NCBI GenBank assembly: GCA_964492485.1
Contig: CAZBKM010000003.1
Span: 1 to 64,000 of the forward strand
DNA: 64,000 bases
Origin: UBA5336 sp964492485
GTDB lineage: Bacteria > Pseudomonadota > Alphaproteobacteria > Caulobacterales > Hyphomonadaceae
Direction of reading: 5' to 3'
The position numbers were made by a program, and so were the translations under genes. Below, piece by piece: positions 53,089 through 61,129 of this stretch; position 1 is the first letter of the stretch, and each line of letters starts with the position of its first letter. The notes beneath the pieces are model-generated. The model was not told where the DNA came from, ran no database searches, and saw only the letters and a list, made by a program, of their open reading frames with translations.

Positions 53089-53297
53089 GGTCGGAATTCC
53101 GGACTCGAGACATGGGCAGCCGTGGAGGATGTTTCCCGAAAGGGTGGGGCTCCAATCATCGAACTTTGATGCCGCATCAATTCGGACAGCGTGGCGGGTG
53201 GCAATCTGCCCGATGCGCCTCGCGCTTTGCACCCGACCGATCAGTATACCCCTCCGCATGTTCGCCGTCCTTCCCGACAGCTATTCCGAGGGCTGGC

Positions 53298-53404
53298 CTT
53301 AGCGCATCTTCAAGTCAATCGGAGTCAGTGAAAATGCGCTATGTTCCTGTTTTTGAGCATTTTCTTAACGCGAACCGGCGCCCACTTCGCTCGAAAATAC
53401 TATA
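53298..53404. repeat. Interspersed hairpin repeat copy R9 (H1-H2)
   Basis: TTAGCGCATCTTCAAGTCAA opens H1, closed by TGAAAATGCGCT; then GCATTTTCTTAACGCGAACC and CCACTTCGCTCGAAAATACT form H2. It aligns to R7 with few changes. It lies in open intergenic DNA, not touching a gene end. Confidence 0.88.
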
Positions 53405-53629
53405 GGCTCCGCATGGGATCAGGCTCGGTTGTGATAGAGCCCATTAGGTGGTTCTGTTTCTTGCGGGTCAGCAGTGTCCGGGGTGTCGCTCATTACGGTC
53501 CGGGCGCAAGCCGTCGCTCTTGTGAGAACGGGTTGGCAATGGGCTACGGCGTTTGGGCTGGTCGCGAACTGTGCGACGGCGTCGTGATCGATGACCGACT
53601 GATGGATGTTTCAGGGAGTAATGAGAGCT

Positions 53630-54400
53630 ATGGATCTTGGGCTCAGATCGAAGAAGGCCGTCGTCCTTGGCGGGACGAGGGGGATTGGACTGGCGATTGC
53701 CGAAACGCTGGCGAATGAGGGCGCTGACATTGCCATCTGTGCGCGAAACGCCGACCAGGTTGCGGCAACGGTGTCCATGCTGGAGACAAAGGGCGTCCGG
53801 GCCACAGGCGCTTCGGTCGACATTTCCGATCCCGATGGGCTCAAGGGATGGATCGGATCTGCAGGGGAGACGCTCGGGGGCATCGACATGTTGTTTTCGA
53901 GCGCAGGCGCCATGGCACAGGGCAATGATCCGGGGTCATGGGAAAAGAACTTCAAGCTGGACGTCCTGGGCGCCGTGAATGCGTTCGAGGCGGCGGAGCC
54001 TTTCCTCGGAAAGGCCGCAGAGACCCATGGCGACGCTGCCTTCATCATAATCTCGTCGATCGCCGCCCTCGTGGCGGACAATCCCGGATCCTACGGGCCG
54101 ATGAAAGCTGCCCTGATTCATCAGGCCAAGGGCCTGGCACGTCAGCATGCCGGCCGTGGCATCCGCGCCAATGTGGTTTCGCCGGGTATGGTCTATTTCG
54201 AAGGCGGCATCTGGCATCAGGTTGAGCAAGGCATGCCGGATTTCTACAAGCAGGCCCTTGCCCGCAACCCCATGGGCCGCATGGCATCGCCCCAGGAGGT
54301 CGCCAATGCTGCGGTCTTCCTCGCCAGCCCCCTGTCGTCCTTCACGACGGGTGCCAATCTGGTTGTGGATGGTGCCGTCTCGAACCGCGTGGACTTCTGA
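53630..54400 (+). CDS. Short-chain dehydrogenase/reductase, canonical
   Basis: A 256-residue SDR with VVLGGTRGIGLAIAETLANEG, SSAGAM, and catalytic Ser-Tyr-Lys: IISSIAALVADNPGSYGPMK (YGPMK = YxxxK). Unlike the two SDRs around tetR its catalytic residues are intact. The ATG at 53630 (MDLGLRSKK) was chosen; an upstream ATG at 53621 is only two bases from the GGGAG site. It probably oxidises or reduces a hydroxyl or keto intermediate. The sulfatase gene begins 154 bases downstream. Confidence 0.88.
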   Translation: MDLGLRSKKAVVLGGTRGIGLAIAETLANEGADIAICARNADQVAATVSMLETKGVRATGASVDISDPDGLKGWIGSAGETLGGIDMLFSSAGAMAQGNDPGSWEKNFKLDVLGAVNAFEAAEPFLGKAAETHGDAAFIIISSIAALVADNPGSYGPMKAALIHQAKGLARQHAGRGIRANVVSPGMVYFEGGIWHQVEQGMPDFYKQALARNPMGRMASPQEVANAAVFLASPLSSFTTGANLVVDGAVSNRVDF

Positions 54401-54554
54401 TGCCGCCGCGTGCGCCAACCCGAAGGCCTTGTCGGAGGGACATGGCCGGCGGTGTGGTCCATTGACGCCGGCACAGGAAACGCCTTAATGCCAGAGATTA
54501 AGAAAGGCGGCCGGGACGAAGAAGCCCGTGCGGCGATGGGGAGGAGTAGAGACG

Positions 54555-56243
54555 ATGTGGAAACGTGTCCTGATCGGCGTGATCATCGGCCTGATCGTCG
54601 TGGGGGGGCTGGCGTACCTGAACCGGAAGGCGATCATCTTCGAGATGGTCAAGCGTGCCGCCCAGCAGGATGTCGCGGAGAACCGGCCGGTGGAGTGGGC
54701 CCCAGGGCCAGCCAGCGCGGCGACGAACCGGGCCGAGGGGCCACCCAACATCGTCTTCATCCTGGCTGACGATCTCGGCTACAACGACATTTCGACCTTC
54801 GGGGGCGGTGTGGCCGACGGCGCCGTTCCCACACCGAACATCGACCGGCTCGCCGCCCAGGGGGCCGTCTTCACCAATGCCTATGCGGGTACGGGCACCT
54901 GTGCGCCCTCGCGCGCCATGCTGATGACCGGACGCTACCCTACCCGGACCGGGTTCGAGTTCACGCCGACACCGCCCGGCATGTCGCGCATTGTCGGAAT
55001 GTTCGCGGAGGATATGCGGAAAGGCTCCGGGCTGCCCGAGCCGACGGGCAATCTGGACGGGAATCCCAGCACGGTCGAGTTCGAGGACATGGGGCTGATG
55101 CCGGACGAGGTGACGATCGCCGAAACGCTCAAGATGCAGGGCTATCACAATATCCATATCGGCAAATGGCATCTCGGCCGGGCCGAGCAGTTCCGCCCCG
55201 CCGCGCAGGGGTTCGACGAGAGCCTGCTGATGTCGAGCGGCCTTTATCTGCCCGAGGACGACCCGAACGTGGTCAATGCGAAACTGGATTTCGATCCGAT
55301 CGACAAGTTCCTCTGGGGAATTCTGCAATATGCCGCCGAATTCGACCGCGCTGGCGAAGTACCCTCCTATGAGAGGTTCGAACCGGGTGGGTATCTCACC
55401 GATTACTGGACCGATGAGGCGCTGAAGGCGATCGAGGCCAACAGGAACCGGCCCTTCTTCCTCTATCTCGCCCATTGGGGCCCGCATACGCCGCTCCAGG
55501 CGACCCGCGAAGATTATGAGGCGGTCGGCGATATCGAACCCCATCGGCTCAGGGTCTATGCCGCCATGATCCGCGCCGTGGACCGGTCGGTCGGCCGGGT
55601 GATGGACAAGCTCGAGGCAGAAGGGCTTGCCGACAACACGATTGTCGTCTTCTCGTCCGACAATGGCGGGGCGGGTTACCTCGGGCTGCCGGAGGTCAAT
55701 GACCCCTTCCGCGGCTGGAAGATCACGCTGTTTGAGGGCGGGATCCGGGTCCCGATTTTCATCAAGTGGCCCGGTCGTATCGCGCCGGGCACAGTGATCG
55801 ACGAACCGGTCGCCCATATCGACGTGATGCCGACGCTCGCAGCAGCAGCAGGTGCGCCGCTTCCCGAGGACCGCGTGATCGACGGACGCAACGTCTTGCC
55901 ACTCGCCATGGGCGAACGCGCGACACTCGAGCGGGAGAATGACGCCATTTTCTGGTCGAGCGGGTTCTACAAGGTGGTCCGCGCCGGAGACTGGAAGTTG
56001 CAGCTCAACGAGCGTCAGGATCGCCGCTGGCTGTTCAACCTCGCAGAGGATCCGACCGAACAGGTCAACCTGGCCGATGCGCGGCCCGAGAAGCTCGCAG
56101 AGCTCGAGGGTCTGATCGAGGCCCACTGGGCCGATGCCCGGCCGCCGCTCTATCCCCACCAGACCGAAAGCCCGATCTGCATCGACAAGTCGCTCGCCGA
56201 GCGGCCCTGCGAGGAGGACGGCTACATCATCTGGCCAAACTGA
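54555..56243 (+). CDS. Membrane-anchored formylglycine-type sulfatase
   Basis: A 562-residue sulfatase. Residues 5-22 (VLIGVIIGLIVVGGLAYL) are an uncleaved transmembrane anchor, so the catalytic domain faces the periplasm. PNIVFILADDLGYNDIS begins the fold (metal-binding Asp pair). The active-site signature is CAPSRAMLMTGRYPTRTG with Cys116 to be converted to formylglycine. Later FSSDNGG and a HIDVMPTLAAAAG segment complete metal binding and fold. It hydrolyses a sulfate ester. The C-terminal CEEDGYIIWPN is unusual. A GGGGAGGAG ribosome site precedes the start. A maturase is not encoded in the window. Confidence 0.93.
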   Translation: MWKRVLIGVIIGLIVVGGLAYLNRKAIIFEMVKRAAQQDVAENRPVEWAPGPASAATNRAEGPPNIVFILADDLGYNDISTFGGGVADGAVPTPNIDRLAAQGAVFTNAYAGTGTCAPSRAMLMTGRYPTRTGFEFTPTPPGMSRIVGMFAEDMRKGSGLPEPTGNLDGNPSTVEFEDMGLMPDEVTIAETLKMQGYHNIHIGKWHLGRAEQFRPAAQGFDESLLMSSGLYLPEDDPNVVNAKLDFDPIDKFLWGILQYAAEFDRAGEVPSYERFEPGGYLTDYWTDEALKAIEANRNRPFFLYLAHWGPHTPLQATREDYEAVGDIEPHRLRVYAAMIRAVDRSVGRVMDKLEAEGLADNTIVVFSSDNGGAGYLGLPEVNDPFRGWKITLFEGGIRVPIFIKWPGRIAPGTVIDEPVAHIDVMPTLAAAAGAPLPEDRVIDGRNVLPLAMGERATLERENDAIFWSSGFYKVVRAGDWKLQLNERQDRRWLFNLAEDPTEQVNLADARPEKLAELEGLIEAHWADARPPLYPHQTESPICIDKSLAERPCEEDGYIIWPN

Positions 56244-56393
56244 TCATGCAGGGTCGATGCGGCGCCATCAGGTCCAGGCGGGCCGATTGGATGCCGCACC
56301 CGGCCACGCTGTTGCAACGCCCCAACGCGACCGACCGGATGATGTGGCGATGGATGTTCACCTTGTAGAGCGACCTCGAAAGGACTCTGGCTC

Positions 56394-57479
56394 ATGATCT
56401 GGCTTCGACGCACCCTGATTGCCGTAGCGGTGATCCTCATTCTGGCAGTCATCGGCTTCAACGTGTTCAAAAGGACGATCGCCTCGAACCTGTTCCAGCG
56501 CGGGGTCGAGCAGAGGGTGGGTATAGACCCCAGCGCAGAGCTGCCCGATGGGCTGCATGTCTATCTCTGCGGCGCGGGCTCGCCGATGCCGGATGCGACC
56601 CGGGCCGGCCCCTGCCTGGGCGTGCTCGCCGGAGACAAGGCCTTCGTGTTCGATGTGGGCTCCGGCGGGGTCCGCAATCTGGGCAGCATGGGCTTTCCCA
56701 TTCGCAAGCTGGAGAGCGTCTACCTGACCCATCTGCACTCCGACCATATCGATGGGCTTGGCGAGCTCCTGCTGCTTGCCTGGGTCGGGGGGAGCCGATC
56801 GGCGCCGCTGCCCGTCGCCGGCCCCGTCGGCACGTCCGAGGTCGTGGCGGGATTCAACATGGCCTACCGCATCGACAGCACCTACAGGATTGCCCACCAC
56901 GGAACCGAGGTGGCAAATCCCGACGGGATCGGCGGACTGGCGCGCGAGTTTACTCTGCCTACAGGACCGGCGGGCAGGGCGGTGGTGCACGAGAGTGAAC
57001 ACCTCACGATCACAGCGATACGTGTCGAGCACGCGCCCGTCGAGCCTGCCTTCGGCTACCGGATCGACTACAAGGACCGCTCCATCTCGATCAGCGGCGA
57101 CACGATCTACCATCCGGGCTTCGTGGCAGCGTCAGAAGCAGTGGACCTGATGTTCCACGAGGCGCTGGACCCCGAAATGGTCTCGCTGATGGGTGAGCAA
57201 TTTTCAGAACGTGGCCAGACGAATACGGCGCAAATATTTAATGACATACTCGATTACCACGCCTCTCCGGAGGATGCTGCGCGCTCGGCCAGCGAAGCGG
57301 GTGCGAGACATCTCGTCTACTACCATATCGTGCCGCCGCTACCGATGGATCTGATCGAGACGGTATTCCTGGGCGATGCAAGATCGCACTTCTCCGGCCC
57401 GATCACCGTCGGCAAGGATGGGATGCTGTTCACGCTGCCTGCAGGTTCGAACGCGATAGAGCAGGCGAAGGTTTTCTGA
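56394..57479 (+). CDS. Membrane-anchored metallo-beta-lactamase-fold hydrolase
   Basis: A 361-residue protein. Residues 7-25 (LIAVAVILILAVIGFNVF) anchor it in the membrane. The MBL motif HLHSDH is at 113-118 (THLHSDHIDG), with further ligands in SISGDTIYHP and HEALD and a final YYHIVPP. Regions such as LCGAGSPMPDATRAGPCLGV resemble the tRNase Z/AtsA-like group, which contains the arylsulfatase of Pseudoalteromonas. A periplasmic phosphodiesterase, lactonase or second sulfatase is thus possible. It follows the sulfatase gene by 150 bases in the same direction. The exact substrate cannot be assigned. Confidence 0.85.
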   Translation: MIWLRRTLIAVAVILILAVIGFNVFKRTIASNLFQRGVEQRVGIDPSAELPDGLHVYLCGAGSPMPDATRAGPCLGVLAGDKAFVFDVGSGGVRNLGSMGFPIRKLESVYLTHLHSDHIDGLGELLLLAWVGGSRSAPLPVAGPVGTSEVVAGFNMAYRIDSTYRIAHHGTEVANPDGIGGLAREFTLPTGPAGRAVVHESEHLTITAIRVEHAPVEPAFGYRIDYKDRSISISGDTIYHPGFVAASEAVDLMFHEALDPEMVSLMGEQFSERGQTNTAQIFNDILDYHASPEDAARSASEAGARHLVYYHIVPPLPMDLIETVFLGDARSHFSGPITVGKDGMLFTLPAGSNAIEQAKVF

Positions 57480-57487
57480 GGCGCGGG

Positions 57488-57670
57488 TCAGGCTGCCTCG
57501 ATCAGCGCGCGGATCGTCTCCTTCGAGGGTGCCGGCGCCGCGGTCTTCAATATGCGCATGCCCGTGCTGAAGCCGGACGAGGTTTTCCACTGGGCCACGC
57601 GTTTCGGCCCGAAGTATCTCAATTCCGTGCGCGGTGAGATCGACACCACGCGGGTTGCGCGCGGCGCCAT
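57488..57670 (-). pseudogene. Possible remnant of a gene (60 aa C-terminal fragment)
   Basis: The frame reads MAPRATRVVSISPRTELR.. to ..TAAPAPSKETIRALIEAA and ends on TGA. Charged, helix-forming residues at the end suggest a genuine C-terminus. The start of the putative gene is lost in the 10-base tandem repeat immediately upstream, whose unit length is not a multiple of three. I do not recognise the family, so remnant versus small gene remains open. Confidence 0.3.
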
Positions 57671-57720
57671 GACCAGGACGCGCCAGGACGCGCCAGGACG
57701 CGGCAGGACGCGCCAGGCCC
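57671..57720. repeat. 10-base tandem repeat, five units
   Basis: Unit CGCCAGGACG repeated five times with small changes (GACCAGGACG, twice CGCCAGGACG, CGGCAGGACG, CGCCAGGCCC). Being 10 bases long, slippage would shift any reading frame crossing it. Confidence 0.85.
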
Positions 57721-57840
57721 GCTGGACGGCGTGATCAGGGCCTGCCCGCGAATTGAACCGCGGCAATAGCGTGTGACGATTGTCTTCCCGGACGCGTTCG
57801 TTTAATGAGGCGTATTAGGTGATGCCTTGAAGGATCAGCG

Positions 57841-58908
57841 ATGAAAATTCTCCGGACGCCGGACGCGCGGTTTGCCAATCTGGTCGACTATCCATTCGCC
57901 CCGAACTACACGACCATCAAGACGGCGGATGGCAGTGACTTGCGCATCCATCACATCGACGAGGGGCCAGCCGACGGGCCGGTCGTGCTCTGCATGCACG
58001 GCCAGCCGGCATGGAGCTATCTCTACCGCAAGATGATCCCGATCCTGACGCGCGCCGGCCTGCGCGTGCTTGCCCCTGATCTGCCGGGCTATGGCAAGTC
58101 GGACAAGCCGGCGGCCCGCGAAGACTACTCCTATCAAAACCAGGTTGACTGGCTGAATGCCTGGCTCAACGCGAACGATTTTCGCGGGCTGACATTCTTC
58201 GGGCAGGATTGGGGTGGACTGATCGGGCTGCGGCTTGTGGCCGACCAGCCCGACCGGTTCGATCGTGTCGTGATCTCGAATACGGGCCTGCCGCTGCCCG
58301 CGGATTTGCCGGACGCGCGCATTGCCGAGGTAAAGGCGTTCAAGGCAGATCCGCATGTACCAAGTTTGATCGAGATGGGCCGGGCGATCAGCGACATGTC
58401 CGGCGATAACCGGCCGCTGAAATTCGCCTACTGGCAGAAGTATTGTTGGGGCACGGAAGACCTGCCGATCGACGTGCTGATGTACATGGGCACCACCAGG
58501 ACTTCACGCCTGTCGAGCGCGCTGAATCTGGCGCTGTTGAAGCTGGGCATGGGCAGGATCGCGAAATCGCCTGTGGCCAAGGCCTATGGGGCTCCGTTCC
58601 CCGACCCCAGCTACAAGATGGGTCCACGGGCCATGCCCAGCCAGGTGCCGACCTTGCCCGGTGATCCCTCCATCGCCGCACAGGAGAAGGCCTGGGAGGT
58701 TCTCCGGTCGTTCGACAAGCCGTTTCTCTGTGCGTTTTCCGATGGCGACCCGATTACGCGAGGCGGCGACGTGCCATTCCGGGAGAGCGTTCCGGGCGCC
58801 AGGGGTCAGCCGCATCGAACCATTTCCGGCGCCGGGCACTTCGTCCAGGAAGATGCTCCCGAGGAGCTTTCCCAGACGATCATCGACTTCGTCCGGGCCA
58901 CGGCATGA
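57841..58908 (+). CDS. Haloalkane dehalogenase-like alpha/beta hydrolase
   Basis: A 355-residue alpha/beta hydrolase of the haloalkane dehalogenase (HLD-I-like) type. HGQPAWSYLYRKMIP (oxyanion region), nucleophile Asp123 in FGQDWGGLIGL with the halide-binding Trp124, a catalytic acid in FSDGDPI (Asp303, possibly 301) and His333 in GAGHFVQED. All roles are assigned by family pattern. Epoxide hydrolases share the fold, but the QDWGG nucleophile with adjacent Trp favours dehalogenase. No signal peptide; cytosolic. AAGGATCAGCG precedes the start. Confidence 0.85.
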   Translation: MKILRTPDARFANLVDYPFAPNYTTIKTADGSDLRIHHIDEGPADGPVVLCMHGQPAWSYLYRKMIPILTRAGLRVLAPDLPGYGKSDKPAAREDYSYQNQVDWLNAWLNANDFRGLTFFGQDWGGLIGLRLVADQPDRFDRVVISNTGLPLPADLPDARIAEVKAFKADPHVPSLIEMGRAISDMSGDNRPLKFAYWQKYCWGTEDLPIDVLMYMGTTRTSRLSSALNLALLKLGMGRIAKSPVAKAYGAPFPDPSYKMGPRAMPSQVPTLPGDPSIAAQEKAWEVLRSFDKPFLCAFSDGDPITRGGDVPFRESVPGARGQPHRTISGAGHFVQEDAPEELSQTIIDFVRATA

Positions 58909-59308
58909 TACGCGGGCGCTGCGCCTTCGCCGGAAACCCTTTTCGAAATCAGGGTGTTGCGGCAGGATCCGGATCCAACGGGACAGGTGGCGCTGGAATT
59001 CTCTCCGCGGGTCTGTGCCTTGGCGGAAAGGCTGGCCGATACAATCGCGCGCGGGGCGGAGCGGGCCAATGCCTGCGCTGGCTGCACAACGCCTATCCGG
59101 CGCTGGATGAGACCCATCGTCAACGTTAAGGCCGGTCTTTCGTTTCACTCCGGACCATCGCTTTACATCATTGTTCTTGCGGAAGGATCCGTTTGCAATC
59201 GTGTCCGTTTGCTCCAAACGTCCTTCAGGGGTAATGACTTGCATTATCGTCTGTGAATTTCTATTGTCGCGGGAAAGATGCCTGCGGGCTGATCGAGGGA
59301 GGAATTAA
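58909..59308. other. Intergenic region after the dehalogenase-like gene (400 bases)
   Basis: Bases 58909-59127 form an open frame continuing past the stop codon (ETLFEIRVLRQDPD, then FSPRVCALAERLADTIARG) with gene-like composition but no start or known family; it may be a decayed gene. Repeat R10 fills 59128-59225. The rest precedes the isomerase-like gene. Confidence 0.4.
59128..59225. repeat. Interspersed hairpin repeat copy R10 (H3-H4)
   Basis: Starts AAGGCCGGTCTTTCGTTTCA; GGACCATCGCTTT is the right arm of H3 while the left arm is lost. TCATTGTTCTTGCGGAAGG and GTTTGCTCCAAACGTCC are H4. Only the right half of the mosaic is present. Confidence 0.8.
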
Positions 59309-59956
59309 ATGACCGAGACTGTTGACGTGTTCTGGTCCTTTCGCAGCCCCTATTCGCGGCTGGTCGTGCCGGATCTGTTGAAGCTTCGCGAGGATTTCGA
59401 CGTGGACGTGAACTTCCGGCCCGTCCTGCCGTTGGCGGTCAGGTTTCCCGAGTCCCTCTTCGACCCCAATGACCGGCGCGCGCCAATGTATATCGTACGT
59501 GACAGCATGCGTCGCGGCGAGATGCTGGGGCGCCCGGTGATCTATCCCTTGCAGCCGGACCCGATCGTCCAGGATTTCAAGACGATGAAGGTCTCCGAAG
59601 ACCAGCCCTATATCTACCGGCTGACCAAGCTGGGGGTTGAGGCGGCCCGGCGCGGCAAGGGGCTCGAATTCGCCGGTCATGTCTCCGCGCAGATATTCGG
59701 TGGCACGAAGGATTGGGACAAGGGCACGGTGCTCAAGGATGCGGCCGCTGCCGCCGGGCTCGACCTGTCCGAACTGGACGCGGCGATCGCGGACGCAGAC
59801 CATATGGACGAGATCGAACGCAACCAGGATGCGCTCGACGCATCGGGCCATTGGGGCGTTCCGACCATGGTCTACAAGGGTGAGCCCTTTTTCGGCCAGG
59901 ATCGTGTCGACACGCTCCGATGGCGGCTCGGCCAGGCGGGCCTGGCCAGGGCTTGA
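59309..59956 (+). CDS. DsbA-fold HCCA isomerase-like / GST-kappa-like protein
   Basis: A 215-residue thioredoxin-like protein with an inserted helical domain. The start VDVFWSFRSPYSRLVVPDLLKL places Ser/Tyr where DsbA has its CxxC, as in glutathione-dependent 2-hydroxychromene-2-carboxylate isomerases and kappa GSTs. The end GVPTMVYKGEPFFGQDRVDTLRWRL has the cis-proline (VPT) and the typical closing helix. It may use glutathione to isomerise an aromatic or enol intermediate. GGGAGGAATTAA precedes the ATG. Two GSTs occur in the same region, which supports a glutathione link. Confidence 0.85.
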   Translation: MTETVDVFWSFRSPYSRLVVPDLLKLREDFDVDVNFRPVLPLAVRFPESLFDPNDRRAPMYIVRDSMRRGEMLGRPVIYPLQPDPIVQDFKTMKVSEDQPYIYRLTKLGVEAARRGKGLEFAGHVSAQIFGGTKDWDKGTVLKDAAAAAGLDLSELDAAIADADHMDEIERNQDALDASGHWGVPTMVYKGEPFFGQDRVDTLRWRLGQAGLARA

Positions 59957-59986
59957 AGCCCTCGGAATGCCCGACGGGAGCGCGAC

Positions 59987-61072
59987 ATGATGAAATGGCT
60001 GGTTCGTATTCTGGTCGTCGTCCTGCTTGCCGGGCTTGTCGTGTCATTCCTGGTGACGCGGGACGGGAGACGGGTGGTTTCCGAGGGCGAGGGCAGCATC
60101 GCCACGGCGTCCGGACGCTTCGAAGCGTTCCCGCTGCCGGACTATGCCGCCGCCGTTTTGAGCGACGACTACAAGAGCTACCTGATCGAGGTCGAACCAG
60201 GCATCAAGATCCATGTGCTCGAGGTCGGCACCGGCTATCCGGTCTACATGCAGCACGGCAATCCGACATCTGGCTTCCTTTACCGCAAGGTGGCAGCAAG
60301 GCTGCCCACCGACCGGATGCGACTGATCATGCCCACCATGGTTGGTCTCGGCTTTTCCAGCAAGGTTCCGGCCAGCGATCATACGCTGGACAACCATGTG
60401 CGCTGGATGAATGCGGCACTGGAGCAGCTCGACCTCGAAGGGGTCGTCTATGTCGGACAGGATTGGGGCGGTGCCGTCGGCATGGGCGCGCTTTCCAGGT
60501 CGCCGCGTCTGCTGGAGGGCGCTGTTCTGATGAATACAGGCTTCACGCCGCCGCGCGAACAACGCGACCTGTCCCAGGCCCACGCCTTGGCCAAGACGCC
60601 GGTGATCGGTGAGCTTCTACTGGAGAATTTGATCTCGATCTTTGGTCGGCTCCACGAGACCCAGGGCGACCCGGCTTCAATTCCGGATGAGGTGGCAGAC
60701 CTGTATGGGCGGCCCGTCATCGAGAGCGGCAATCGGAAAGCGCCCCTTGCATTGATGCGCATGGTTCCCGACAGCCCCGACCACCCGACAACGCCCGGGC
60801 TGCAAGCGATCGAGGACTACATCCAAACGCTGGACGTGCCGGCAGAGATTGTCTGGGGTATGAGCGACCCGATCTTCGCCCGAGCACTGCCAGCCATGCA
60901 GGCATACTTCCCGGATGCACCCGTCACGGAGACCCAGGCCGGACACTTTCTGCAGGAAGAAGTGCCCGATGAGATCGCTGCGGCGATCGTGCGCGTTGTC
61001 GACCGCGTGAATGGCCAGGGCGGGTCCCAGGCCGGCGCGAGCGGTGTTCAGACAGGCGACGCGCCGCAGTAG
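59987..61072 (+). CDS. Membrane-anchored haloalkane dehalogenase-like hydrolase
   Basis: A 361-residue alpha/beta hydrolase with an N-terminal anchor (residues 5-24, LVRILVVVLLAGLVVSFLV). HGNPTSGFLYRKV has the Asn of the oxyanion/halide site; nucleophile Asp159 with Trp in GQDWGGAVG; acid Asp294 in GMSDPIF; His320 in AGHFLQEE. It resembles the gene at 57841 in the catalytic elements but adds the anchor and a hydrophilic C-terminal tail. The anchor suggests action at the membrane on the periplasmic side. It starts 30 bases after the isomerase-like gene, presumably in the same operon. Confidence 0.85.
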   Translation: MMKWLVRILVVVLLAGLVVSFLVTRDGRRVVSEGEGSIATASGRFEAFPLPDYAAAVLSDDYKSYLIEVEPGIKIHVLEVGTGYPVYMQHGNPTSGFLYRKVAARLPTDRMRLIMPTMVGLGFSSKVPASDHTLDNHVRWMNAALEQLDLEGVVYVGQDWGGAVGMGALSRSPRLLEGAVLMNTGFTPPREQRDLSQAHALAKTPVIGELLLENLISIFGRLHETQGDPASIPDEVADLYGRPVIESGNRKAPLALMRMVPDSPDHPTTPGLQAIEDYIQTLDVPAEIVWGMSDPIFARALPAMQAYFPDAPVTETQAGHFLQEEVPDEIAAAIVRVVDRVNGQGGSQAGASGVQTGDAPQ

Positions 61073-61129
61073 CGCGCCCCCGCCGGGGCCGGGATCAGGG
61101 TCGAGGGCCGGATGAGGCCCCTGGATGGC

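Larger units (their letters stand above)
53060..53629. other. Intergenic region acyl-CoA synthetase / SDR gene (570 bases)
   Basis: It contains the terminator-like hairpin (53063-53088), then about 200 bases in which I see nothing, repeat copy R9 (53298-53404), and a further 220 bases before the SDR gene with no coding frame I can support. Confidence 0.55.
57480..57840. other. Intergenic region with tandem repeat and possible gene remnant
   Basis: A minus-strand frame, 57488-57670, would give 60 residues ending SKETIRALIEAA; it resembles a real C-terminus but has no recognised family. Upstream of it are five 10-base units (57671-57720). From 57721 to 57840 only the ribosome site of the next gene is visible. 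Confidence 0.45.

Noticed and set aside
53341..53718. Frame running through repeat R9 into the SDR gene
   Set aside because: Starts inside the repeat and overlaps the well-supported SDR gene in another frame.
61105..61120. Short GC-rich hairpin GGGCC/GGCCC between the anchored hydrolase and the GST
   Set aside because: Only five base pairs in very GC-rich DNA and no U-tract; not distinguishable from chance.
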